Of a DNA stretch of 64,000 nt, positions 48,832 to 57,365 are shown piece by piece. The notes below the pieces were generated by a model. That model was given only the letters and a program-made list of their open reading frames with translations, searched no databases and was not told the origin of the DNA. Positions within the stretch are counted from its first letter, which is position 1; every line of letters begins with the position of its first letter. Both the position numbers and the translations under genes were made by a program. Source of the stretch: CAIXPF01 sp046155365 (GTDB taxonomy: Bacteria; Actinomycetota; Acidimicrobiia; Acidimicrobiales; CAIXPF01); contig JBJXFH010000152.1 of the NCBI GenBank assembly GCA_046155365.1, forward strand, positions 1 to 64,000. The letters are read 5' to 3'.

Positions 48832-51573
48832 ATGACCGACTTGCCGCCGGACCCACCGGCTGATCAACCGCCGCCGTCCACAGATGGTGCCGCTGGCGAT
48901 CCCCCTGCTGATGGTGACGCGCCCCCGGAACGCCTTTCGGTGCAACTCGTTGAGATCCAAGACGAGATGGAGCGCTCGTTCCTGGAATACGCCATGTCGG
49001 TCATCACCTCGCGCGCCTTGCCCGACGCCCGGGATGGTTTGAAGCCGGTCCACCGCCGGATCTTGTGGGCCATGAGCAACCTGGGCTTCACCCCCAACCG
49101 GGCCCACGTGAAATGCGCCCGTGTGGTGGGCGAGGTGATGGCCAACTTCCACCCTCACGGGGACTCCGCCATCTATGACGCGCTGGTTCGCATGGCCCAG
49201 CCGTTCTCCCTGCGTGATCCGCTCATCGATTTTCACGGTAACTACGGATCACCCGAGTTCGGCCCGGCGGCGGCCCGCTACACCGAGTGTCGGCTTTCGC
49301 CATTGGCCATGCGGTTGCTGGACGGAATCGACGAGAACACCGTTGACCTGATCCCCAACTACGACGGTAAGAACTCTGAGCCGGTGGTGCTGCCGGCCCG
49401 TTTTCCCAACCTTTTGGTGAATGGCAGCCAGGGTATTGCGGTGGGTATGGCCACCAACATCCCGCCCCACAACCTGGGCGAGGTCATCGACGCCACCATG
49501 CACCTGATCGATCATCCAGAAGCGACGCCGGATGATTTGATGCAATTCATCAAGGGACCGGACTTCCCCACCGGCGGGCAGATCCTCGGCCGGGCCGGCA
49601 TCCTTGACGCGTATCGGACCGGGCGCGGCTCGGTGCGGATGCGGGCGGATGCCGAGATTGAAGAAACCCGTCGTGGCACCCAGATCACCGTCACCGCGCT
49701 GCCTTACCAGACCTCCGCCGCCGCCATCGCCACTCGCATCAAGGAACTGGTGGACGCCCGGGAACTGGATGGGGTTCGGGACATCAACGACGAATCTTCC
49801 GGGGAGCAAACCCGGCTGGTCATCGAGCTCAAGCGTGACGCCAACCCCAACGTGGTGCTCAACAACCTTTACAAACACACCCAGTTGCAGACCAGCTTCG
49901 GCGTCAACATGGTGGCGTTGGTGGACGGGATTCCCCGCACGCTGAACCTGGCGGCCATGCTCACGGCGTACGTGGCCCACCAGGTGGAGGTCATCAGACG
50001 GCGCAGCGAATTCCGTCTGGAACGGGCCCGGGCCCGGGCTCACATCCTGGAGGGCCGCATCCGGGCGCTGGACATGATCGACGCCATCATCGCGTTGATC
50101 CGGGCCTCGGAGGATCGCGGCGCCGCTCGCACCGCGCTGCAGGGGGACGGCTTCGGCTTCACCGAGATCCAGGCCGAGGACATTTTGGACATGCGCCTGG
50201 CCCAGCTCACCCGCCTGTCCCGCACCGATCTGGAGGCCGAACTGGCCGCCCGGCGGATCGAGATCGAAGGCCTGGAGGCGATCCTGGCCGATGAGGCCAA
50301 GCTGCGGACGGTCATCAAGGAGGAGTTGACCGCGGTTCGCGCCGAGTTTGCCTCCCCCCGGAAGGCCCGCCTGGTCATCGATCCCGGCGAGATGGCCATC
50401 GAAGATTTGGTGGATGACAAGGAGCTGGTGGTCACGATGACCGCCGCCGGGTACATCAAATCCGTCGAGGCCCATGTCTTTCGCGCCCAGGGTCGCGGCG
50501 GACGGGGCATCTCGGGCACCAGGCTGCGCGAAGAGGACGTGGTCACCACCATCCTGCACACCTCCGCCCACGCCCACCTGTTGTTTTTCACGAACGTGGG
50601 TCGGGTGTACCGGTTGCGGGCCCATGAGGTACCGGAACGGGAACGCACGGCGCGCGGCATTCCCATCGTCAACCTGTTGGAGCTCCAACCGGGTGAACTG
50701 GTGCAGGCGGTGATCGATACCCGCGATTACCAGACCAACCGCTACCTGTTTTTCGCCACCCGGGACGGCACGGTGAAGAAGACCCGGTTCACCGAATACG
50801 ACAGCTCGCTGCGGCGGGGTCTCATCGCACTCGACCTGCGCGACGGCAACGAGCTGGTGCGGGTGATCCCCACCAACGGCGAAGACGACATCATCATGGT
50901 CAGCCGCTCGGGACAGGGCATCCGCTTCAACGAGGAAGAGGTCCGACCCATGGGCCGCGGCGCTGCCGGGGTGCGGGGGATGCGGCTGCGCCAGGGTGAC
51001 GAGGTGGTGTCCTGTGACGTAATCCGTGATGGCGCTCACCTCCTGCTGGTGACCCTGGCCGGGTACGGCAAGCGCACCGATCTGGACGAGTTCCGTCGTA
51101 TCGGGCGGGGCAATCAGGGCGTTCGGGCCATTCGCATCACCGAGCAACGGGGTGGCGTGGCCGCCGCCATGATGGTGGGACCGTCCGATGACGTGATCCT
51201 GGTGTCCTCCGGTGGGGTGACCATCCGCACCGCGGCCTCCGAGATCTCCCTTCAGAGCCGTGACGCCACCGGGGTGCGGGTCATGAACGTGGACGAGGAC
51301 GAGCAGGTGGCGGCGGTGGCCCTGGTGCCGCCCTCGGAGGAGAGCGCCGATCCTGAGCACGCTGATCCCGACGCTGATCCAGGGGCCGACACCGCAGACG
51401 TGGCCCTGAACGGTTCGCTGACCACGCCGGGGGCGGCTGACACGGCTGGCGATGCCGAGGGTGTTCACGAATCTGCGGGCGCCGCTGATGTGGGCGCCGT
51501 TGATTCGGACGGTGCAGACATGGACGGTGCAGACATGGACGGCGCTGATGTGGACGGTGCTGACGAGGACTAG
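48832..51573 (+). CDS. gyrA: DNA gyrase subunit A
   Basis: 913 residues. The catalytic tyrosine is Tyr150 (AARYTECRLS). The quinolone-determining positions equivalent to E. coli Ser83 and Asp87 are Ser112 and Asp116, i.e. the susceptible-type residues. The C-terminal beta-pinwheel contains the GyrA box-like QGRGGRGISGT. A long acidic, Ala/Asp-rich tail (about residues 840-913) ends in a DGADM-type repeat. It cuts and rejoins DNA in the A2B2 gyrase. It starts 10 bp after gyrB. Confidence 0.97.
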   Translation: MTDLPPDPPADQPPPSTDGAAGDPPADGDAPPERLSVQLVEIQDEMERSFLEYAMSVITSRALPDARDGLKPVHRRILWAMSNLGFTPNRAHVKCARVVGEVMANFHPHGDSAIYDALVRMAQPFSLRDPLIDFHGNYGSPEFGPAAARYTECRLSPLAMRLLDGIDENTVDLIPNYDGKNSEPVVLPARFPNLLVNGSQGIAVGMATNIPPHNLGEVIDATMHLIDHPEATPDDLMQFIKGPDFPTGGQILGRAGILDAYRTGRGSVRMRADAEIEETRRGTQITVTALPYQTSAAAIATRIKELVDARELDGVRDINDESSGEQTRLVIELKRDANPNVVLNNLYKHTQLQTSFGVNMVALVDGIPRTLNLAAMLTAYVAHQVEVIRRRSEFRLERARARAHILEGRIRALDMIDAIIALIRASEDRGAARTALQGDGFGFTEIQAEDILDMRLAQLTRLSRTDLEAELAARRIEIEGLEAILADEAKLRTVIKEELTAVRAEFASPRKARLVIDPGEMAIEDLVDDKELVVTMTAAGYIKSVEAHVFRAQGRGGRGISGTRLREEDVVTTILHTSAHAHLLFFTNVGRVYRLRAHEVPERERTARGIPIVNLLELQPGELVQAVIDTRDYQTNRYLFFATRDGTVKKTRFTEYDSSLRRGLIALDLRDGNELVRVIPTNGEDDIIMVSRSGQGIRFNEEEVRPMGRGAAGVRGMRLRQGDEVVSCDVIRDGAHLLLVTLAGYGKRTDLDEFRRIGRGNQGVRAIRITEQRGGVAAAMMVGPSDDVILVSSGGVTIRTAASEISLQSRDATGVRVMNVDEDEQVAAVALVPPSEESADPEHADPDADPGADTADVALNGSLTTPGAADTAGDAEGVHESAGAADVGAVDSDGADMDGADMDGADVDGADED
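51508..51567 (+). repeat. four tandem 15-bp repeats at the 3' end of gyrA
   Basis: Units gac-ggt-gca-gac-atg, twice perfect, then two diverged copies (51538-51552, 51553-51567). They encode DGADM, DGADM, DGADV, DGADE at the end of the acidic tail. Confidence 0.95.
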
Positions 51574-51652
51574 GTGGCGTCCATCGGTGGGCGTGGTGGA
51601 ATCGGGCGGTTGGTGCCGCCTTTGACAATGGCCTCCGGTTGGGAGGTTGTTC

Positions 51653-51949
51653 GTGGACAGGGAACAGGGACAGGTCACGGTCCTGGCCGCGGTCATGGTG
51701 GCGCTCACCATGACCGTGGTGCTGGCCCTCGGTCGGCTGGGAACGGTGCTGGTGCAACAAGCGCGGGCCGCCTCCGCCGCTGACGCCTCGGCGCTGGCCG
51801 GCCTGAACGGAGGCCCTTCCGCCGCGGCCGCGGTGGCGGGGGCCAACGATGGCCGGCTGCTGTCGGTCGAGGTGGGTCCGGGGTGGTGTCGGGTCACCGT
51901 GGACGTTGGCGGACGGCGGGCATCGAGCGCCGCGGCCCTGGTGGAGTGA
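51653..51949 (+). CDS. TadE/TadG-like small membrane protein (Flp pilus-type)
   Basis: 98 residues from the GTG at 51653, chosen because GGGAGG lies at 51641-51646. The start REQGQVTVLAAVMVALTMTVVLALGRLG followed by QQARAASAADASALAGL matches the N-terminal helix and Ala-rich segment of TadE/TadG-like pseudopilin-type proteins. It resembles the short actinobacterial Rv3654c-type members. No other pilus gene is near; it stands between gyrA and a DUF3566 gene. It may be secreted or membrane anchored. Confidence 0.72.
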   Translation: MDREQGQVTVLAAVMVALTMTVVLALGRLGTVLVQQARAASAADASALAGLNGGPSAAAAVAGANDGRLLSVEVGPGWCRVTVDVGGRRASSAAALVE

Positions 51950-52004
51950 TTCTGGCCGGCCCGGCTCGGGCCCGTTCGGGGTTGTTCTCGTAGAGTTTCG
52001 TGCT

Positions 52005-52865
52005 GTGACCGAACCCATCGAGGTGGTGCCAGCGCCGAGCCCGGAGTCTCCGTCCGATGCGGCGCAACCGGCCCGGTCCTCGGCCGGCCCGGCCACCTCA
52101 GCGGGAACCAAGAGCGGGTCCGGAGCTGACAGTCGGGGTCGCGGCGGGAAGCGGCGGGCCTCGCGAGACGGCCGTACCACCACCGGCACCAAGCGGGCCA
52201 CCGCCGGGGAGGGCGCCGATCGGGCTGACGGTCCCGCCACAACACCTGCGTCGGCGTCGGCGTCGGTGGCGGCCGGCCCGGCAACGTCGGGTTCGTCGGG
52301 GTCGGGGTCGGGGTCCGCCGTGTCAGGGTCACCGGGTCGAGGTGGGCGTCATCGCGAGGTGGCCGTGGAGGAGTTGCTGGAGGTGGTGGAACGGCCGACG
52401 GCGGCGGAGAGTCCGTCACCGGGGTCCGGTGCCACGCTGGCCATTCCCCGTCGGGCCGAGGTCCGCGCCGCCCGCCGGTTACAGGCGCGCAAGGTGGGCC
52501 GCTTGGTTCGCCACATTGATCTGTGGTCGCTGCTCAAGGTGGTGTTGCTGTTCTACCTCTGCTTGCTGATGGTGGGTGTGGTGGCCGGGGCACTGGTGTG
52601 GCGGGTGCTTACCCGCAGCGGCACCATCGCCAGCGTCGAGGGCTTCGTGGAGCAGTTCTTCGTGCTGGAACGCTTCCGTTTCGACGGTGGGCTGATGTTC
52701 CGGATAGGGCTGCTGGGAGGTTTGGTGGGGGTGCTGGTGCTCAGCCTGCTCACGGTGGTGGCCGGCATGTTGTTCAACTTGATCAGCGACCTGACCGGCG
52801 GGGTGCGGCTGTCGGTGGTGGAACTGGAGAGCGCCCGGCCGGTTCCGCACCGATCGTCCCGATGA
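52005..52865 (+). CDS. DUF3566 membrane protein
   Basis: 286 residues from a GTG at 52005 (VTEPIEVVPAPSPES). A disordered Ser/Gly/Thr/Ala-rich N-terminus of about 150 residues precedes the DUF3566 domain. That domain has ARKVGRLVRHIDLWSLLKVVLLFYLCLLMVGVVAGALVW and a second helix IGLLGGLVGVLVLSLLTVVAGMLFNLISDLTGGVRLSVVE. In M. tuberculosis the DUF3566 protein Rv0007 also lies just after gyrA and before ileT. Function unknown; a cell-envelope or division role is often suggested. Confidence 0.88.
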   Translation: MTEPIEVVPAPSPESPSDAAQPARSSAGPATSAGTKSGSGADSRGRGGKRRASRDGRTTTGTKRATAGEGADRADGPATTPASASASVAAGPATSGSSGSGSGSAVSGSPGRGGRHREVAVEELLEVVERPTAAESPSPGSGATLAIPRRAEVRAARRLQARKVGRLVRHIDLWSLLKVVLLFYLCLLMVGVVAGALVWRVLTRSGTIASVEGFVEQFFVLERFRFDGGLMFRIGLLGGLVGVLVLSLLTVVAGMLFNLISDLTGGVRLSVVELESARPVPHRSSR

Positions 52866-52936
52866 CGCTGCTGATCCGGCACGGGCGTCCTGCTAGCATC
52901 TTTCAGCGGTTCAACGGCCCCTGGGTCCGTCCAACC

Positions 52937-53010
<74 letters not shown>

Positions 53011-53014
53011 CAGC

Positions 53015-53155
53015 ATGATCGGCCTTCTGCGTCGTGTCGGCTTCGCGCTGGGTGTCGCCGTGCTGACCGCCAGCGTGCTCCGGTTCACAAAACCCCCGAT
53101 GGTGCCGTTGCGGCGTGGTGGTTGGCGCGCCCTCGAGCCGCCGCACTTCCGATGA
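53015..53155 (+). CDS. small possible membrane protein, 46 residues
   Basis: ATG at 53015, five bases after the tRNA. The product begins MIGLLRRVGFALGVAVLTASV, one hydrophobic helix, then a Pro/Arg-rich end. No strong ribosome-binding site is seen, since the tRNA ends directly upstream. It may be a real leaderless-like small gene or chance. Confidence 0.35.
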   Translation: MIGLLRRVGFALGVAVLTASVLRFTKPPMVPLRRGGWRALEPPHFR

Positions 53156-53226
53156 GTTGGAACCCGCCCTCACCAGGTCCCGGCCTCTCGCCGGTGGACA
53201 CCATCCGTTGCGGTCGGGTCGCCTGA

Positions 53227-54306
53227 ATGCGCGTGGTGGTGGTGGGCGCCGGCGCGTCGGGACTGCACTGCGCCCGGGCCCTGCTCAGCCCGAACGGTGA
53301 CCGCCCCGGTAACGGCACTGGCAGCGCCCCCGCCGAGGAGCCCGTTGAGGTGGTGCTGGTTGATCGGCAACTGGCGGTGGCGGAGGCGGGCATCGAGCAG
53401 TTGCGGCGCCAGTCCCGAGCGGCGGATCCCGAAGACGGGCCTTGGGGTGAGGTCCGTGCCGCCGTTGATCTCAAAGCGGCCGGCGCCGCGGACATCGTGG
53501 TGCTGTGCGTGCCCACCGGGATCGGCGGGGACCTGGCCCGGGAGGCGCTGGCGGACACCCGGGGTCAACACGGGCCGGACGTGGTCAGCATGGCAGACGC
53601 CATCGCCGACGTGCAGCAGCTTCTGGGGTTCCATACCGGGGCCAGGGAGAGCGGGCGCCGGCTGGTGGTGGGCGCCGGCTGTTCACCAGGCCTGAGCTGC
53701 CTGCTCGCCGGTCACGCCGCCGGGTTGTTCGAGCGGGTGGAAGAGATTCACGTGGCCAAGTCCGGCACCGGCGGCCCGGCCTGCGCCCGCCAACACCATC
53801 GGTCTTTGCGCCAAGCGAACTGGGAGTGGCGCGATGAGGCCTGGATCCGACGTCGGGCCAGCTCCGGCCGCCAACTGGTGTGGTTCCCCGAGCGCATCGG
53901 TGCTCACGATTGCTACCGGGCAGCGCTGGCGGAGCCCTTTCTTTTGCAGCGGTCCTTCCCCGATGCCCGACGGGTCAGCGCCCGAATGGCCGCCACCCGG
54001 CGCGACCGACTGACGGGATGGCTGCCCATGCTGCGCCCTCCTCACGCTGATGGCGGCCCCGGCGGGTTGCGGGTGGAGGTGTGGGGCCACCGGCTGGGGG
54101 TGCTGGATGTGGTGGTCTACGGGCTGGCGGACCATCCGGCCCGGGTGGCGGGCATCGTGGCGGCTGCGGCCTGTGGTGGCCTACGGCAGGGGTGGTTTCC
54201 CGCCGCGGGGGTCTCGACCATGGCGGACTGCCGGGAGCCGACCTTGGTGCTGCAGGCGCTGGACGCCATGGGGGTGCAAGTGGCGGTGTTCGAGGGTGCG
54301 GCCTGA
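53227..54306 (+). CDS. NAD(P)-binding Rossmann-fold protein (saccharopine dehydrogenase-like)
   Basis: 359 residues. The N-terminal Rossmann motif is MRVVVVGAGASGLHCARALL. A nucleotide-binding strand reads ADIVVLCVPTGIGGDLAREALAD, and VVGAGCSPGLSCLLAGHAAG resembles saccharopine dehydrogenase-like oxidoreductases. The C-terminal half has no motif that I recognise. It is followed by a 17-bp duplication. The substrate is unknown and the call rests on the fold. Confidence 0.65.
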   Translation: MRVVVVGAGASGLHCARALLSPNGDRPGNGTGSAPAEEPVEVVLVDRQLAVAEAGIEQLRRQSRAADPEDGPWGEVRAAVDLKAAGAADIVVLCVPTGIGGDLAREALADTRGQHGPDVVSMADAIADVQQLLGFHTGARESGRRLVVGAGCSPGLSCLLAGHAAGLFERVEEIHVAKSGTGGPACARQHHRSLRQANWEWRDEAWIRRRASSGRQLVWFPERIGAHDCYRAALAEPFLLQRSFPDARRVSARMAATRRDRLTGWLPMLRPPHADGGPGGLRVEVWGHRLGVLDVVVYGLADHPARVAGIVAAAACGGLRQGWFPAAGVSTMADCREPTLVLQALDAMGVQVAVFEGAA

Positions 54307-54334
54307 CAACCTGAGGGGCCTGACAACCTGAGGG
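54301..54334. repeat. 17-bp tandem duplication at gene end
   Basis: gcctgacaacctgaggg occurs twice in a row (54301-54317, 54318-54334). The first copy holds the stop codon of the Rossmann-fold gene. Confidence 0.97.
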
Positions 54335-54343
54335 AACGAGGCG

Positions 54344-55093
54344 TTAGAAGTTGGCTGCGGCCTGCCAACGCTCAGCGAGGGACCGATCCCCGAAGACCTC
54401 GAAGACATCGGGCCCGACCCGGCTCATCAGGAACAGCAGCAGGTCACCGGTGGAACCCCGCAGCGCCACATCGCCCTTACCGTGGGCACGCTCCCACACC
54501 ACCGCCTCGGGCTGCATGGTGAGCATCCATTCGCCGCCGTGCCCACCGCCGGTGTCCGGGGTGTCGGTGGCGTGGAGATGGATGGTCTGACCGGACGATT
54601 CAAAGGCGCGGTGATCGAATCGCAAAAGGACGTAGGTATCGAGCGCTTCCTCCACACCGTCGGCGGCGAAAACCGGATCGAACGGGGCGGCCCCGCCGGT
54701 GGCATTTTGGGCGTCCCAACGGTGCATGCCGGCTTCGTGGGCCATGCGCCGAGCCCACCAGTACCCGTCCCGGGGACCGGCGAAGGTCTTGTAGGTCCGG
54801 GCCGGATCCACCTCGGTGAGGCTGAGGATGACCTCGTCGAGGGCTTGGCGGTACCAGGCCAGCACGTCGGGCCCGGTGGGTGCGGCCTCAATGGTCTTGG
54901 GGCTGGGTGGGGTGGCGGGATCGGCGCGCAAGGTGGCGCTGACCCAGCGGTGGACCCAGCCGGTGTGGCCCACCAGCTGCGCCACCGTCCACTGGGGGCA
55001 GCTCGGCACCGTGAGCGTCAGATCCCCGACAGCGGTGCCCGCCAGCAGGGAACCTTCGCGTTGCAGGGCGTCAAGGTGGGCGGCGGCGTCCAT
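54344..55093 (-). CDS. mycothiol-dependent maleylpyruvate isomerase-family (DinB-like) protein
   Basis: 249 residues from an ATG at 55093. MDMPI_N features: the first ligand region PQWTVAQLVGHTGWVHRW, and the second, RRMAHEAGMHRWDA, with metal-binding His and Glu. A C-terminal MDMPI_C-like beta part follows (GEWMLTMQPEAVVW). Family members use mycothiol, the main thiol of actinobacteria, as cofactor. No pathway genes are near, so the reaction is not assigned. Confidence 0.82.
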   Translation of the reverse strand: MDAAAHLDALQREGSLLAGTAVGDLTLTVPSCPQWTVAQLVGHTGWVHRWVSATLRADPATPPSPKTIEAAPTGPDVLAWYRQALDEVILSLTEVDPARTYKTFAGPRDGYWWARRMAHEAGMHRWDAQNATGGAAPFDPVFAADGVEEALDTYVLLRFDHRAFESSGQTIHLHATDTPDTGGGHGGEWMLTMQPEAVVWERAHGKGDVALRGSTGDLLLFLMSRVGPDVFEVFGDRSLAERWQAAANF

Positions 55094-55147
55094 GCCCGGA
55101 AACTAGCGCTCCATTGTGCCGGTCCCGCTCGATCGTGACGCCTCTGT

Positions 55148-55954
55148 TCACTGGCTTTGGCTGAGGGCCCGCAGCAGCATCGGGTGCAGTCGACCGTTGC
55201 TGGCCACGCCGCTGCCACCCCAGAGATCTGCTCGCCCATCCACCGTGGTGAACGTGCCGCCGGCCTCGGTCAGGATCACCGGCATCGGTGCCAGATCCCA
55301 CACCGATACCTCCGGATCGACCATGGCGTCGGCGCGTCCGCAGGCCACCAGGGCGTAGCCGTACCCGTCACCCCAGGTGCGGACCCGGGCCCCGGCCCCA
55401 TGGACCGCGGCCAACTGTGCCGCTGACCAGTTGTCCACGCCGCTGGTCATGATGGCGGCGCCGCTCAGGCTGTTGACCCGGCTGACGCTGACCCGGCTGG
55501 TGACCCCATCGGGCCCCAGGCGGAAACACCCCAACCCCCGCCCGGCGTAGATCGTTTCCCGCAGGGCCGGCAGGTGGATGACCCCCACCACCGGACCGTG
55601 CTCGTCCAGTGCCGCCAGCAGGGTGGAGTACAACGGCACGCCGTGCACGAACCCGTAGGTGCCGTCGATGGGATCCACCACCCAGCGCCTGACGCTGCTG
55701 CCGATGACGGTTCCTTCCTCTTCCCCGATGATCCCGTCCTCGGGATAGCGGCGGGCCAGTTGGTCACGGACCAGGCGCTCGGCGGCCCGGTCGGCGTCGG
55801 TGACGGGGGTGGCGTCGGCCTTGGTGTCCACCGTGAGGGACCCGCTCTGGAACCACTGGAGGGTCAGATCCCCTGCCTGCCGGGCCAGCGCAACGGCCTC
55901 CTCCAGCAGCGCGACGGAAGCAGGTGCAGCGTCAAGGGACGGATCATCGGTCAT
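55148..55954 (-). CDS. inositol monophosphatase-family phosphatase (IMPase/HisN-like)
   Basis: 268 residues from the ATG at 55954. Metal-site motifs: GEEEGT, VDPIDGTYGFVHGVPLY (DPIDGT), and the C-terminal WDLAPMPVILTEAGGTFTTVDG. This matches the FIG superfamily, which includes inositol-1-phosphatase and actinobacterial histidinol-phosphatase HisN. Without his genes nearby the substrate stays open. Upstream in-frame codons lack similarity, so this start is used. Confidence 0.88.
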   Translation of the reverse strand: MTDDPSLDAAPASVALLEEAVALARQAGDLTLQWFQSGSLTVDTKADATPVTDADRAAERLVRDQLARRYPEDGIIGEEEGTVIGSSVRRWVVDPIDGTYGFVHGVPLYSTLLAALDEHGPVVGVIHLPALRETIYAGRGLGCFRLGPDGVTSRVSVSRVNSLSGAAIMTSGVDNWSAAQLAAVHGAGARVRTWGDGYGYALVACGRADAMVDPEVSVWDLAPMPVILTEAGGTFTTVDGRADLWGGSGVASNGRLHPMLLRALSQSQ

Positions 55955-56024
55955 CGTTGGTGGGTTCCCGGGTGCTGGGCCGGGCGTCGCCGGCAGGTGG
56001 GGTCCGTGTGCAGGCGCAGCGTGG

Positions 56025-56663
56025 TCAACCTCGCCCCGCTCGGGCAAGCCGGGCAAGCTGGGCACGGCGGGGCCTGTCCAGGTTGGCCAACTCTGCGGCC
56101 ACCTGATCGAGGAAGGCCTGCCGGCGGGCGTCGTGGTTGCGGTCCATGTCGTACAGCGCCAGCCAGCGCACCCGGGCCCGGCGGGCCAAGAGGCTGCGCA
56201 AACCCCAGCGGACCATCCGGCGGCCGGGCTCGCCCTGCAAGGCGTTGATCCAGCGGGGTGAGCCGTAGGTGGTCACCACCACGAGGTGTTGCACGTGCCG
56301 CAGTAAGGGCCGGACGCGGGTGCTCTCGGGTGGCAGGGTGAACGCCACCCCCTCACAGAACACTCGGTCGAACCAGCCCTTGAGCATGGCCGGCGGTCCA
56401 CCCCACCAGGTGGGATGCACCAGGACCAGCGCGTCGCTGGTGGCCAGCAGCTCGGCGTGGGATGCGATGGCCGGTCGCGCCGCCAGGCCCTGGGCGTGGG
56501 TGGCCAACTCCTCCGCGCTCAACGCCGGCTCGAAGTCCTCGGCGTACAGGTCCAAAAGGTGCACCTGATGGCCGGCTTGGCGAAGTGACGTGCAGACCAC
56601 ATCCCGTAGCGCGGCGCTGAAACTGGCTTCGTCAGGGTGGGCGTATACCACCAGCGCCTTCAC
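56025..56663 (-). CDS. flavodoxin-fold NAD(P)H dehydrogenase (quinone)-like
   Basis: 212 residues from an ATG at 56663. The Flavodoxin_2 fold shows MKALVVYAHPDEASFSAALRDVVCTSLRQAGH, the flavin loop VHPTWWGGPPAMLKGWFDRVFCEGVAF, and VVTTYGSPRW. Members reduce quinones or other acceptors with an FMN/FAD cofactor and NAD(P)H. It overlaps the stop of the preceding paralogue (ATGA), forming a two-gene unit. Confidence 0.85.
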   Translation of the reverse strand: MKALVVYAHPDEASFSAALRDVVCTSLRQAGHQVHLLDLYAEDFEPALSAEELATHAQGLAARPAIASHAELLATSDALVLVHPTWWGGPPAMLKGWFDRVFCEGVAFTLPPESTRVRPLLRHVQHLVVVTTYGSPRWINALQGEPGRRMVRWGLRSLLARRARVRWLALYDMDRNHDARRQAFLDQVAAELANLDRPRRAQLARLARAGRG

Positions 56664-57268
56664 CGGCGGCCCGCCCTCAACGTGCTCAGCGTTCGGTCCA
56701 CCCGGGCCAGAAAGGCGGCCCGTTCGGCGTCCTCGGCGCTATCGAGGCGATACAGCGCCAGCCAGCGGCTACGGACCAGCCACGGCCGTGGCGTGGACAG
56801 CCGCAGCGCCCGGGTGAGGGTCCGTCGACCAGCGTCGCCGATGAGGTGCACGTACCACGGGGCCGAGCCGTAGGTGGTGATGCCCACGACGCGCTGCAGG
56901 GACCCTAATGCCCCTCTGACCTGGCCCGACGCGTTGAAATCGAAGGCCACGCCGGGGACCATGGTGCGTTCCAGCCAACCTTTGAGCATGGCCGGAAGCC
57001 CGAACCACCAGGTGGGGTACACGAACACCAACTGCTCCGCCCGTCGCAGGGCGTCGATGTGGCGTTGCAGTTCGGCGTCCGGCTCGGGGCGGAAGGCACG
57101 GTAGGCCTGCCATTCGGGCCCGCCCATGACCGGACCGAAACCCTCCTGATAGAGCTCGATGACCTGCACCTGATGACCGGCCCGGATCAAGGCCTGCTCG
57201 GTGGTGTCGCGCAGCGCCTCACTGAAGCTGCCCCGTCGCGGATGGGCCCAGACCACCAAGGTGTCCAC
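56660..57268 (-). CDS. flavodoxin-fold NAD(P)H dehydrogenase (quinone)-like, paralogue
   Basis: 202 residues from a GTG at 57268 (VDTLVVWAHPRRGSFSEALRD), the same opening as its downstream paralogue. The flavin loop VYPTWWFGLPAMLKGWLERTMVPGVAFDF is conserved. GTG at 57334 and ATG at 57322 are alternatives that add 22 or 18 residues without family resemblance. The two proteins may form a heterodimer or act on different acceptors. The gene diverges from the membrane peptidase-like gene. Confidence 0.8.
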   Translation of the reverse strand: MDTLVVWAHPRRGSFSEALRDTTEQALIRAGHQVQVIELYQEGFGPVMGGPEWQAYRAFRPEPDAELQRHIDALRRAEQLVFVYPTWWFGLPAMLKGWLERTMVPGVAFDFNASGQVRGALGSLQRVVGITTYGSAPWYVHLIGDAGRRTLTRALRLSTPRPWLVRSRWLALYRLDSAEDAERAAFLARVDRTLSTLRAGRR

Positions 57269-57365
57269 CGCGCCAACGTACTCGTAGGTCAGAAGGCCTG
57301 ATCGGGGCTGTGGTAGGACCATCGCTCTGCTCACTTATAGTAGTTGCCCCACTACGCTGGGAATT

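Noticed and set aside
49249..52419. 1056-residue open frame on the minus strand opposite gyrA
   Set aside because: It is a shadow of gyrA caused by GC-rich third codon positions. It has low-complexity sequence, no family motif, and overlaps a certain gene completely.
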